This document shows positions 43,904-55,900 of a stretch of 64,000 nucleotides of DNA, piece after piece. The notes beneath the pieces are model-generated. The model made no database searches. It saw only the letters and a list, made by a program, of their open reading frames with translations, and had not been told where the DNA came from. How positions within the stretch are numbered: the first letter of the stretch is position 1; each line of letters begins with the position of its first letter. This DNA comes from Klebsormidium nitens (taxonomy: Eukaryota > Streptophyta > Klebsormidiophyceae > Klebsormidiales > Klebsormidiaceae): NCBI GenBank assembly GCA_000708835.1, contig DF236993.1:186001-250000 (forward strand), given 5' to 3'. The position numbers and the translations under genes were made by a program.

Positions 43904-44962
43904 ATGAAGAGGCGAATGGATTATACTGAAGACATTTTTGCTGCGTTGTGGAATCGGAGCTCTAAAAGGAGGCGGGAGCATTACGGTGCTTCCAAGGATG
44001 AAAGCGAATCAGAGGGGTCAGAGGATGATAGTCAGTGGGAGGGTTCTGATGGATGCCAGTCTAGCGGCAGCCAGTGGGAGGGCTTGGAAGAAGACGAGAG
44101 CCAGTCAGAAGGTTCCGAGGATGCAAGCGAGTCAGAGGATTCAGAAAGCGGCACCGGAGCATGGGACTCGCTTGGGGGCCACTTTTATCTTGGAACGTCA
44201 GGCTGGCAATTTGCTGATTGGAAGACCAACGTGTATCCTGCAACGGTGAAGAAGAAGGACTGGTTTCAGGAGTACAGCTCTCATCTCAACAGCGTCGAGG
44301 AGAACCGCTCGTTCCAGAGTATCCCCTCTGAAGCCAGCATCCAGAAGCTGAATGAGCAAGCGAACGGAGTGAGAGGCTTCAAGTACGCGCTGAGGTTCAG
44401 TCAGTACGGCACACACACCAGGAAGCTGCTCGATCCGAAGGCCACAATTGGGAACTTTGCTTACAACTTGCGAGCCCTGGGAAAGCGGCTGGGTCCGGTC
44501 TTGGTGCAGTTGACGCGCAACTGGAAGATGAACCCCTCTGATTCTCCCGCCCGGCTGGACGCTTTCTTGAGGGCGGCAAAGCCGAAGTGTGCCAAGTGGG
44601 CGATGGAGCTGCGGCACGAGTCCTGGCTATGTGAGTCCATCTACAGCGTCTTGAGGCAACACAACGTCGCTCTGTGCATCCATGACAACGTCGACGTGGA
44701 GGAGCACCCGCAGATGCTGACAGCGGACTGGACGTACGTGCTGTTCCATGGCCCAAGATCTGAGAGCACAAACACGTGGAGCGAGGGGTATGAAAGGAAG
44801 GAGCTACAGGCGCGAGCTAACTGGATTCGCAAGGTGCTCAAGCAGTACAAGGACGTCTATGCCTACTTCCGGAACCACAACGAGGGCCACGCTTTCCATG
44901 ATGCTCTGAAGCTGCGGGCAAGAGTTCTCCCGCTGAAGGAGAGCAAGTCCAAGAAAAGATAG
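43904..44962 (+). CDS. DUF72 / YecE-like protein, intronless, with acidic N-terminal repeats
   Basis: A 352-residue single-exon gene. The DUF72 domain covers about residues 85-345, a TIM-barrel-like fold of unknown activity widespread in bacteria and also present in plants and algae. Visible signatures: FYLGTSGWQFADWKTNVYP, the NSVEENRSFQSIPS block, GFKYALRFSQYGTH, GPVLVQLTRNWKMN, ELRHESWL, DWTYVLFHGP and VYAYFRNHNEGHAFHDAL. Before it comes a basic segment (KRRMD, SSKRRREH) and about three Ser/Glu/Asp repeats of the type SEGSEDDSQWEGS, possibly a disordered nuclear-type tail. The frame is open further upstream to a GTG at 43817, but the first ATG is at 43904. The lack of introns contrasts with every other recognised gene here and suggests retroposition or transfer from bacteria; the codon pattern does not look foreign to the eye. 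Confidence 0.92.
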   Translation: MKRRMDYTEDIFAALWNRSSKRRREHYGASKDESESEGSEDDSQWEGSDGCQSSGSQWEGLEEDESQSEGSEDASESEDSESGTGAWDSLGGHFYLGTSGWQFADWKTNVYPATVKKKDWFQEYSSHLNSVEENRSFQSIPSEASIQKLNEQANGVRGFKYALRFSQYGTHTRKLLDPKATIGNFAYNLRALGKRLGPVLVQLTRNWKMNPSDSPARLDAFLRAAKPKCAKWAMELRHESWLCESIYSVLRQHNVALCIHDNVDVEEHPQMLTADWTYVLFHGPRSESTNTWSEGYERKELQARANWIRKVLKQYKDVYAYFRNHNEGHAFHDALKLRARVLPLKESKSKKR

Positions 44963-46088
44963 TTTGTGCAAGATGTGAAGATGCGTTGTACTGTTCGTTG
45001 GATTCACTAAGAAAACGTTCAATAGCCAACTTGAGACTACACAAAATGGTCAGCTTTTGGAGTCTTGGAGGGATGAGTGTGGCAGTGGCAAAAATTGGTT
45101 GCCGGTGAGCTTTCAATGATATGGAGAGCACGAGTGCTCATGTACCCCGTCAAAGGCTAGTAGACTGGTTGGTGTACAGTAGCTTTTTGTAGCCATTTTT
45201 TACTGCCAGTTGTAGAGTAATACGGTACGCTGCTTTTGAGACCTCTGTATTTTAAGTACTGTCGGTCAAGTACACCTGATGAGAAACTTCGTCCATGGCC
45301 TTTATTACCAGCTTTCCTGAGAGGCCAAAATACCGATCCGTGCAGTGGATGAAGCATGCATCATGGTCACCTCACTCTCATGGGTTGACGTTGTGGTTGG
45401 ATGCAAGCCATCCGATCATGCCGAAAGTCTGTTGGCAGACCGGACCTTGATTGCAACTATGGCGGCTTGAATCGCCATGCAGACAGCAAGATAAATCTGT
45501 TCAATGCAGTACCACGTCGACATGTTTACACTCATACGCATGGTTGGAGATTGAATAAGCAATGCCATACACTTTTGATGTAAATTCATCCAGTATACAG
45601 TATAAACGTGAGACCAGTGACTGCAGCCTGCACATGTCATGCAGCTGCGGCTCCGGCTGTCATTTCATGGATGTTGAGGCAGCTTCGCGAAGCGACATGG
45701 AGCAGCCGGGCACAAAATGACATGTGCATGCATACAATGGTCATTGGTTTCATACACGTGCGAGCCGTCTGGCCCTCCGAGCCCTTATGATGCTTCAATC
45801 ATTTCAAAACTTTGCAACCATGCGGGTGACTACCATTCTATAAGTGCATATGATTACCATGCACCCACGCAATAGACTGTGCGCAGCTGACAATGAGTGG
45901 ACTTTAGTTGAAAGTGAAGGCAAAGGTTACAGAATTGCCTACAATGGCCGGACAAGGAGCCTCGATCCTTCGAACATAAGAGATTGCATACAGGAAAGCT
46001 CAACAGATGATTATCGTCAAAAGAACAGAGTAAGCTTCCGATCAGATCCGCAACTGCTGCAATTCAGGAACCAGTGAAAGTACAGCAA
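44963..46088. other. Convergent intergenic region between DUF72 and BAR-SH3 genes
   Basis: 1.13 kb between the two stop codons, expected to hold both 3' untranslated regions. No supported gene is seen. Confidence 0.6.
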
Positions 46089-49000
46089 TCATGCGTTATG
46101 GACAGCCACATTCTGCCCTGACTCCACCACTTTGTTGATTGGCACCCTTTGCCTCTGTTCCACATAAGCTGTGGGGAACCATCCAGCCCTTCCTTTGCAC
46201 TCTCCTTCCGACCAGCCCGAATCCGACACCTGCAACAATCATGGCTCCCCTAGTTCAAAGTCCAGCATTTCAACATTTTTTGACCAGACAGTCATCCAGC
46301 GCAAACCAGGATTTACTGGAAACTCCAAGCAGACTCGTAGAAAGGCGGGTTGCCTTTTCAACGAAAACATGCTCACAAACTTTGAACCTGGATTGCCCCT
46401 GCAGATTTGCGGTTCATCGGGCGAGCAGACAAATGCGTGTGAGACAATGGCGAGCGGGCCCGGAACTCTTACCTGCCTGACCACCACGAAATCTCCAATT
46501 TGCAAGCTCAACTCGCTGTCGGATTCGGCTTGGAAGGCATGCATCGCCTGCGCGGCAAAGAATACAATATTTTTGTTGTTCGCAAGACTCTCAAGTGACG
46601 AGGACCAAGAAGTAAAAACGACATTGAGAGACCCACGAAGCTAACGAGGACTCCACTCTAGATGCAGTCGTAAGACCGTCGGATGCTACCAACAAAAGCA
46701 AGCACGACCCAACTGAGGGATTCCACCCAGACTCCTCATCCAACTTTTCAAGAAGGAACCGAAAAGGGGACCCGTTCGCACGTACCAGCTATGATTTGTC
46801 GGCTCAATTTCGTTTGGGGAGAAGACTTTGTTCGCATCTGCTCAACGAAGACTAGCTACACGACTGACGTTCCTCTGCTCTTTGAAATCGCAGAGCTTCA
46901 TCAAGATGCATCTGTCCCAGACATTGTGTAAGTCCGTCTGAAGCGGAACATGGCAGCATGAATTGGTCGGTAACAACGAGATCTGCTTCACGAAGGGAAT
47001 CGGCAAGCCTCACCTCTGCAAGGAAGTAGAGCGCCTTCTGCGAGCCTGACGGCTTGCCTGCACCCCCGGACGAATCACCGTGGAACGAAGCTTCAGCATC
47101 ACCGCTAGGGGTGGGGGGCGCCGAGTCGCCCTTCTGCCTCTCTGCCATAATCTGCAGAGTGTACCGCCACGTCAATATGAGTGCCTGAGCACTTGAGCGG
47201 GCCTTTCACAGTGAGAGCGAGGTCGCAGGAAGATGTGTCGAATTTCTGGAGACGTCTTCCAATCCGATTCTGCGAATTAAGCTTGCGGAAGACTGTAGAT
47301 CGAAAACGATTCAGCTGACCTATGACAGGCTCTCAAGCGACCAGTTAGGTCAATTCTCTTACATAAGGAAAATCTGACGTCACTGATACGGAATCCACTC
47401 TTCCCTACAGGCTTTTTGTTGAAGTCGCTTTCCTCGAGCATCGGTTTACATTCAAAAGCCTGGCCACACAGCACTTTCGACTGATTCCACACCTGGCTGT
47501 AAACCTGGTCCAGCAGGCTTGCACACGTGGCATGGTACTCCTTCTCCGAGCGCACGGCGTCGATGAGCCGTTGCAGCGTCACCCGCTGCTGCTGCGTCTC
47601 CACGGAAATGAGCGAAGACGCAGCCTCCTTGCCAAGAACGGCCATCGCCGCCGTGAGGTCCTGCATCTTCTGCTCTGCCTCACGGAGCTTCTTAGAGGCG
47701 TCGTCTGCGCTGCCCCCTGCGCTGGCGCGGTCGGAGCGCCGCTGGACTGACCCGGCCTGTTTGACCAAAAGGAGAGTTGGTTGGATCTACAAACTGCTGC
47801 TTTGATCGGATTGGCTGAGCTTCGACAAGTGGTTTCACGGACTGCTGCTTTGATTGGGTAGTTGCTTGGACTGCTGAACTCACATACTGCTATCATGATT
47901 GAGTTGGCTACTGGGACTAGTGACGAGATAGTTGCGAAGGAGCACTTGCTGCACAGCTTCGGAGCAGGGCTGGAACTGAACGTCTAGAAGGAAAGTGCGC
48001 ACTCTGCCAGGCTCATTGCGGTTGCTAAAGCTCAGCGTCGGTGAGTTCGGGTCACTCTGTGTTGCTAGAACCCGACTTGATTTGGAGGCCAGATTGTCCA
48101 AGTTGTGCGCCTTTGGTAGAAGAAAGACAATGACGGTGCTGACGATACAAGAAGATCCAGCAACAATATGCAGGGAGACAACCAACCTCTGGTAGCTGTG
48201 GTTGCGACGAGAGGCAAAATCAGAAACTTGATACACGGCATTCTGATGAAAACGGCAGGTTGTCTCACCGTCTGTACGGCCTCGTCTCGCAGCTTTTCGT
48301 ATCTCCTGTAGAGGTGCCTTGCATCTTCTAGAGGGGCTCCACTGATCATGGCTTTCAAAGGGTCCCCAACCTGCACATACCAGTCCAGTGGTCAGAATCA
48401 AGAATAATCCACAACAAGGCATAAATTGCACAACAAAGTCCGCAGCCAAGTACAAGTTTGCTGATCCCATTACTTCTTTCGAAGCTCCTGGAAAGCTTCG
48501 CTAACAAAAAGATACTGGTATCAACTTGAGCGGGAAGGAAACAGTACCACTGTAAACTTCCAGCAAGAGCCTGCTTGAAGCAAATGACAGGGTCAAACTG
48601 AGGTGTTGAGGCGGTTGGCAAACTCACGGTTGTGGCCAAAGCACGGTGGAAGGATTCCCGCTCCTTCTCAACATTGACCCTCCCATTTGAGTAGTGCAGA
48701 GCAGCGCGAGCAAGGGTACTGTTTGGAGCGGGCCCCTCCACCGCATACTTGCGGCAGTCATCACCCAACCTGGCGCCTATCTCCGAGTACTTGGCACCGC
48801 TCGCCACCAGGCCGTCTACGCCCTTGACAATATCCTTTTGGAAGTGCTGCAAAGTAAAGGCAACCGTCAGCGGACACCTTGGAGGATGTGTTCAGCCTAT
48901 GTAGCTCTCAAGAGGGCAACTTCACTCAACTTGTGCAACCAATACATCTAGATCAGTCCTGCCTGGACAGAAGGGGCTTCCACACACAAGAAGAGTGCTG

Positions 49001-49478
49001 TGCTTCCAGCTGGTGGACTCTGTAAAGCAGCGACAGTGTGATGCTCGCCTTTGTGTTGGTTGTTGATGCGTTCAGCCTTTCCAGCTGCTGGTGCCTCTGG
49101 AGCTCTGCTTCATCTGTGACAACCGCATTGCTGCCTTCCTTGGGGGCAGCAAACTTGCCCATTACAGCCTACAGCAAGCAGGAGAGTGACTTCAGTCCTG
49201 ACAGACAACCACCAACATTGCAATCACAGTATGTCATCTGTAGAGGTTGATTCTTATCTTTCACTTCATCCAGCAGATGTCCTCGAACGGAGGCACCATG
49301 TACTCGCAAGTTTCTTGCAGATACATACCCGCAGAGTAAAAGCACATGACCAGTAGACTTCCAACCAGATGCAAAGACGACTCAAAAAGATACATGGTTG
49401 GTCTCAGCTTTTACTCACCGCCTGCTGCTTTGAAACTTCGCTCCCAAGCTTCTGGGCATGCTTACGCAGGAAATCCAT
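46089..49478 (-). CDS. BAR and SH3 domain protein, plant SH3P family
   Basis: Plant SH3P proteins bind curved membranes with the BAR domain and partners through the SH3 domain, in clathrin-mediated traffic, cell-plate formation and autophagy. Exons in transcript order: 49478-49419, 49168-49049, 48846-48628, 48370-48269, 47756-47493, 47151-47014, 46547-46473, 46229-46089; 372 residues, and all seven introns are phase 0. The start MDFLRKHAQKLGSEVSKQQA matches the family N-terminus. The BAR region covers about 1-255 (VVTDEAELQRHQQLERL, HFQKDIVKGVDGLV, DPLKAMISGAPLEDARHL, MAVLGKEAASSLISVETQQQ). A Ser/Pro-rich linker follows. The SH3 domain is about 298-355 (MHAFQAESDSELSLQIGDF, GWSEGECKGRAGWFPTAYV). 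The second intron needs a GC donor. Length fits SH3P2/SH3P3-like members. Confidence 0.93.
47780..47905. repeat. Short degenerate repeats in a BAR-SH3 intron
   Basis: The word ACTGCTGCTTTGAT occurs twice, at about 47791 and 47839, each followed by a GG(A/G)TTGG-like or GGGTAGTTG block, and a weaker ACTGCTATCATGAT follows at about 47886. They lie just upstream of exon 5 in transcript order. Confidence 0.65.
48847..49048 (-). other. Candidate GC-AG intron in the BAR-SH3 gene
   Basis: Conserved protein blocks require joining ...STTNTK to HFQKDIVK. The exon 2 end reads AAAG/GCGAGC and the next exon is preceded by a clear TTTGCAG. No GT near the end of exon 2 keeps the alignment. GC-AG introns use the major spliceosome but normally prefer GCAAGT, so this donor is rather weak. 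Confidence 0.55.
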
Positions 49479-52400
49479 GGTCCTGCAATCCAGCCAATGC
49501 CAGTGACTCCTTAGTCCTCTGAAGATGGTTGAGGCAGGGCCCCTAAAACAAGCAGGCTTACAAAGAATCAGGAACTCGTGCAGACTACAAATTATCAATG
49601 CATGACGACTTCACGCCCTCGGAAGTTGTTTCGAGGATGACGCTCACCTTAGCAGACTCGGGAGAATGCAGATCAATCGAGCCGGTTGCTGGAGGGGAGG
49701 CTGTGCAGATGGAGTGCTCAAGAGAGATTTCCACAATGTGCTTGGTACTGCTCCCAAATGCCTGGATCGTACTTGGTCGTCAGGCGCTTGTGACGGACCC
49801 TCCACCAAAGCCTCAGAATCAAAGCGCCCCAGCAGAGATGAGTGCCCAGCCTGTTTTGAATGTGAGAAAAACCCACGGTTCAGATTTCCGTTAGACAGAC
49901 CAATCAGCCAGTTCTTCGACGTCGGGTGGTGGACATATGTTTCGACATGTGGTTCCCCGCTGTCAAAGTTTTTATCTTGTCGAAGTCTGTTGAGGTGGCC
50001 TGGCCACCCACTTAACCTTAACCCAGACACGTGAAACCCTAATCTGCGCTCTTGCAGCTGTTGTTTGCACAGTCATGCAGACTCGTCACTCTCTCTGGAG
50101 GCAGAACGCTTTTGGTGTTTTGTTCACCTGACGCCTCCCTTTTCAGAAAGTTCCTTGCAGCATTGTCTCCACATGGCATCATGGACGCCCTCAAGACGAC
50201 CTTCAGCAAGGGGGTGGACTTCTTGTTCCTGCTGTTCGACCTCCTCCGGGCGTGGTGGAGTTTGACATACTTGTCATATGTCTGGATCATCAATGAGCTA
50301 TGGGCTGTCACAGCGGCATTGGGGATCCTCGTGACATCCACAGCCGCAGTTTGCATTGCAGTCTGCATAAACTGGACGTTGGAGATCATATCGGCACTTC
50401 TAGGGATCACCTTCTCATTTGTCTACGTTGGAGCGGTTGCATTTTGCGCATGGTGCCTCGCAGTGGTTGCTGTGTGCTTGTACCCTTTAGTTAAAACGCT
50501 CCTGCTCATGAGGAAGCTCGCTCAGATACTGCTGCGGTGTACAAAGGCACTGGTGACGGAATGACGCCTGCCAAGCGACTCCACTACACGTAGGTGAGCA
50601 TCTGCACTAAGACTAGAAAATCAAGGGTGGACAGTCAGAGCCAGACTGGTGTAGCGTCTGCCTTGACTATCTATGCCAGTATCTCAGCCAGAGATATTAC
50701 TGGCAAGACCATGAGTTCTTTCATAACTCATGGCCCAGACATCCTATTTTTGGGTCAGGTTTTTCAAGAACTTTTGTTGGTAGGCGTACTTCACGGTAGT
50801 AAATTCAGAGAAGAGCCCCCAAAGCCTCTCTCTTTTGCATACGTTTGTAGCACATGAGGTGGCAAATGTAGTTCGTTCGCCCCCAGTTTCAACAACAACC
50901 AATAACAATAACAATATCAATATCAATCTGAACAATCTGAACCTAGTTTGGCAGTCAACCCAGCATTTGACATGCCCTTCTTTCAATTTTGTTGTGCTCC
51001 AAAGCTTGTTCTTTTCAGACCGGTCTTGTCGAGTTGGCTTGCAGAAGCATTTTCAAAAGAGTAGCATTAGACAACAGAACGTGCGAACTAAGTGGATTCA
51101 AAGAAAGGACGACAACGATCCAAGCACACCTTCTGCAGGGCTACACTTTGTATATATGTCAAGTGGAAACCTGCTGTGGTGCTCACGCTACTTTGAAGGA
51201 CAGAACATCCGGACCGCAACCGGTGAGCGCACCATCTTCCAGTATCTACCTTGTGGTAGATTGCGCGGCTCAAGGCAGCAGTCCTATATGTTGAAGATGG
51301 AAGCCGTACGAGAGAACCAAAAACACAAGCTAGATTGATTGCTAGGTTGATCTTTTCAACCTAGAGTCTGATAGAGTCTGCTTGTATTTCCTTCTCAAAT
51401 GGGTCCTCTTGTTTCCTGGAACTTTGTCCAAGAAAGGTGGAGAAGGAATTGAACGGTTGGTCTAATCAGGTATGTTTGTTCAGAACACCAACCTTTGTTT
51501 GCGACTTGAGTTTGTCCATCGAAGAGCTATGCAGCCCAATCCCTAGTCCGAATCAATGGTAAAGCCTCTTCTTACTTTTCACTGGCCACGAGGTTTAGAC
51601 AGAGACATTGCTCCTCGTAATGGTGACCTCATGGCAAGTTCCATGTTTAATCATAAAGTCGTCAATCCCTCCTGATTGTGCTTGCAGGTGATCAGGTTCT
51701 GCCCGACTTCCAAGGGTATACTCCTAAGATTTGTGTCGAGCTCTCTTTATTCATCATGACGCATTTGCTCAAGTTGCGGCGCTGAAGAAACATGGGCCAA
51801 TGAATTGGTAAAGCCACTATCCAATGCATTGAGAGCTGTATGTGTCTGGACAGCAAGTCTGCCGTGCAAGTGACAATGTCAGGCAGCTAGTAGCCTGCAA
51901 TTCTATAATAGTATCCTAGATGAGGAAGATGATCAGACAACTAGCAACCATATAAGAATGACATGACGGCCCTTGACTGATGACACCGGTAAGATTAGTG
52001 GAAGAATCAGGGCACTCACTCAGTCCGTTCTTATCTTCCATTGCGTCTTCCACAGGTGTCAGACCGCAGCGCGCCGAACATGTACATGATAGCTGTTCAG
52101 CTTTAGTATAATTGATAGCAGCGTCTACTTTGCAGTAAGCAAACTCAACATGCCATTGATGTACTCGAATAGTGTGGTTGTGTCATGTGCCATGGGTCAT
52201 ACGCTCTGGCCGGGCCCTGAAAGCATATGTTGATGGATTCTCGAGAATCATGCGCCAGCAGAATATTACAAGGATTCTCACTTCGAATATGCGTTTCGAG
52301 CGCGCAGAGCCTGCCAGCAATGGCCTGAGATGTAGCGTGTTATAAAACCACGCTAGCTGCACAGTGGTCGATCTTTCATGTATCCGACATATGCGGAATA

Positions 52401-52903
52401 CGTATAAAGCTCAATCATGATATGACTTTGTTTCAACGCATGGCGGCAGGACAGTAACAACAATTTATACACTGATTGAACATGATCAAAATCAGTGATC
52501 GAGGAACTTGCAGCTGTGTTCGACGACAACCAAACGCGCACAGATTGACAACATGCCGAGCTGTTGTAACACATTGTCAGAAGAATCCGTCGTGTACCGC
52601 TGCCACTGTAAGAATACACAAGGAGGAAGGTAAAAGTACCTGGTTTTGCGAGCTCCTAGCTCAAAAGCCTAAGGCTAACTTGATTGTACACAAGCCGCAT
52701 CTTGTCCACCTGTGTCGAACCTCCAAAAGAAAGCCCATCATAGCAGCATCAACTATAATCAGTTTGCTACCTAGGACCTTTTTGCTACCTAGCTTGGTCA
52801 CGCCTCAATAAGACGCACACTCGCATGCATCTCATGGGCTTCGTCACTACCGCATGCGAGGAGAATGTTCATCAGATTAGTCTAGCCAGTAACTTTGGAC
52901 GGG
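49479..52903. other. 3.4-kb region between BAR-SH3 start and transporter 3' end
   Basis: It contains one plausible small coding frame (50181-50564) and a low-complexity CAACAATAACAAT-type tract at about 50890-50940. The rest shows no supported gene; both ends will include untranslated sequence of the flanking genes. Confidence 0.5.
50181..50564 (+). CDS. Possible small multi-pass membrane protein, unknown family
   Basis: The frame encodes 127 residues from the first ATG (MDALKTTFSKGVDF) and is very hydrophobic, with about three membrane-length segments: roughly 14-28, 38-62 and 68-106 (the last may be two helices). It ends with a basic stretch (MRKLAQILLRC) and the polar tail TKALVTE. The frame is open upstream to a TTGCAG acceptor-like site near 50056, so these could be the last codons of a longer spliced gene. 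I recognise no family. Length, hydrophobic pattern and G/C-ending codons are the only support. Confidence 0.42.
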   Translation: MDALKTTFSKGVDFLFLLFDLLRAWWSLTYLSYVWIINELWAVTAALGILVTSTAAVCIAVCINWTLEIISALLGITFSFVYVGAVAFCAWCLAVVAVCLYPLVKTLLLMRKLAQILLRCTKALVTE

Positions 52904-55900
52904 CTAGGCCGCAGGCCAAGGCCGGTTTGCCACGTTTGCCTTCACCATCCCCTCCGCTTTCAAACTCTCCCCCTCCTCAATCTCCATCGGCGTCCGGTTG
53001 ACGACGTACTCAATAAAGAAAACAGCAAGCGGGACGGCAATGAGCAGGCCCCAGACCCCGAGCGTGTGCTCCGCAAACACGAGCACCGCGAGCACCAGAA
53101 GTGGATGCAGCTTCAAGTGGGCTGCGAAGAGTCGGAAGAGCCGTGTCAAACTTTGCGATGCCAATTGGCTGTCGATAAGACAGGAAACAACATTGTAAAA
53201 GGGCCGTTTGTCAACACACTTAATCGGTAATTTCATGTGAACGAACCGGGCATCCACCATGATAGGGAGGAATGGAAGCGAGCGGGAACGGATGGGGAGA
53301 GGGAGGCGACAAACAGATGGTAACAAGAACAAGAGCGGGTTTTTGTTGCAGAGAGTTATGATCTTCAAAAGCTCGGCTCGGCCCGAGTTTGAGAGAGGCA
53401 TCCCTCGAAAACAGGCAGATGAGCGAACCGACTCGCATCCTGCCTCAAAAACAGAGCGAAACCGCGAATGTTCGAACGGCCACCGCTGGGGTTGCAAAAG
53501 TCAACGCTAAACTTCCTTCAACCAGTGAGAAAATTCATCAATCACCCGTTGCTCAGGCCGCTCAAACTTCAGTGCGGCCCGACATGACTGGACTCATGTG
53601 TAAAGAGCGGTGAGTAGTGGCCGCTTGAGAGTTTGTTGACCTGATTTCTTTCTCGACGGCTTCCCCGACGACGTTTACGCAGGCAGCCAGAATCCAGGTC
53701 GACTCTTATTGTCGCATGCGTTCACCAGAAATCGCATCTTGCTAGCGGCCCTAAAAACAGTTTGTTGCAACTAAAGGCGCGAAGCATGGTCAAGTTGGGT
53801 CATTTACCTGAATAGATGACGGGGTTCAACACGTACGCTTCTATGGCATGCGTGACGACCACCATCGCAATCACTAGAAGCAGCTGAAAGGCACCGTACC
53901 TGCACAGACAAGGGAGATTGTGTCAGCCTTGCACATTCCGTGCCGAGTCCAAGGAAACATTACGAAGTAAAGCGAGGCTAGTCGAAGAGGTGATGAAGGA
54001 TCACCCTGGCGCTACGGGCTCGTCAGATCAGTCCCAAGGACCACGGACTAGACTCTATACTTCAGTGGTGTATCCGTGACGCACAAACAAACGGCAACTC
54101 AAGTGCTCGTTATACGTGCGTACACAAGCAGAGAGCAAGGCTTTCGTGCACGCCTTTTTCTGCCACGGAAAATTTAGCGCCACGGAAACTCGTGCGCCTG
54201 AATCATGCGGTCGCTGCAGGACGGCTGACAAGACCCTCTTTTACGTTTTGGACGCGAGGAAGATCTGTCTCTCAGTAACCACCACTTGCCCCAAGACTCC
54301 GACGAAACTGGATATGACGCTGTTTGAGGACAGCATGTCCTTGACTCGAGGCTAAAAAGGCAACGAATCTACTTTGGAGCCGTTGAGGAAAAGCAGTGTG
54401 CCAGCGGTTCGCATCAACGATTTAACACATGACTCCAGACCGCCCACTCCGCGAGCGCTCGCGACTCCTTCTGCCAGGGCGACGAGGCCGATGAGGATGG
54501 TGGATAGAAGAACGCAATCAACGCCACCCTTCGTTTCGAACAATCCATTTGAATGCTGTTGAAACAAACCCTTCTGTGCTGATTTTGCACGAGCGGTCGA
54601 CACCACTCCAAACCGCCACTTTGCAAACGTTTTGCGACTTACTCTGCTAGTGCGACGAGGCCGATGGGAATGGTGGACAGGAAGACGCCGGCTACGGGAA
54701 CAAAGGAGCAGATGAAGACTACGATGGAAAGGCCCAGAACTCCGGGGAGGCGCAAAAAGAGACAGCCCAGCCCGGTGAGTAGCGTATTGACCACCGCGAT
54801 GGCGGACTGCGCCTGGAGGGCCTTGCCGAACAGCCGGCCGAAGGTGGCCACCTGCGAGGGAAGCAAAGGCATGGGGATTCGTTTTAGAAACCGAAAACAG
54901 TCTGCTTTCAAGAGGTAATTGACACGATAGCCGCTTCCCAGCACTGGCAGGCTGGGTTGGATTCTGCGAAGCTGCCGAAGAAGATGGCTACTTGAGAAGG
55001 AAGATGAGACATCAGAACTTTCCAACCGAAATGATAACGGCCCGCTTCTTCACGGTGCTCACCAGTTGGGCCCTTCGAACTATGTGAAGGGAAAATGAAG
55101 GTAAAGAGAAACTTGTCGGCCACAATCGGAAGGAGGCAAGGCGCCGAGATTCTTTCCAGAAACTCAAGACGGGGGCTTCCATCAGGTTACTGCAGCGGAT
55201 AGCCTTTTCAAGAAGCGACAGCGACGTAAGGAGACGGGAACTCTTTACTAATGCGCTGAATGTGAATACACGAACAACCAGCAGTGGGCCAGCTTTCCAG
55301 ACGAATGCAGCGAAAGAATTTGCCTGGAACCGACAGAAGCGTTTGAAAGCTTCTGTTCTTCTTTGCTAAGCCGCCCATCAGATAGGTCCGCATCTGCAAG
55401 GCTGACGACGAACCTCCAAAGATCGGGATTAAGGAACGGAGAAAGCAGCAAACTGCTCTAAGTGGAGGTTAGTGGAACTTACGGCCGGTGCGATCTCCTC
55501 ATACACGGCGGAGAGTCGGGATTCGCGGAGCGATTTGGCGCCCCTTTGGAGGGTGGGGAGGTCCCAGACGATCATGAAGGAGAAGAGCAGGCTCACAGCG
55601 CACTGCACACGATGACGTCAGAAAATGCTCTGTCACAGTTTGCGACCGAGTTTTGTTCGCAGGAGAACAAGGTCGCCGAAGGCTGAGGCACAACACAGGC
55701 TCAAAGGTAGAACGTGGTTTTGTGGCGGCCGATAAGTACGAGAGCTTACCTGCGGACCTCATACCAGTGGCAAGGCTTCAAGTGGTCACATGGATCGGAA
55801 GAAAAGAATACGTCCGCATTCTGGGCCTTTCCAATCCCAAGTAAAGGTGGCACTTGCGAGTACTTGGAATGGAGATGGGAGGCTCGAGACTTGGAATTAT

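Noticed and set aside
50835-51338. Plus-strand frame of 167 codons with an Asn/Thr-rich stretch
   Set aside because: Driven by a low-complexity CAACAATAACAAT tract; no family, no splice support.
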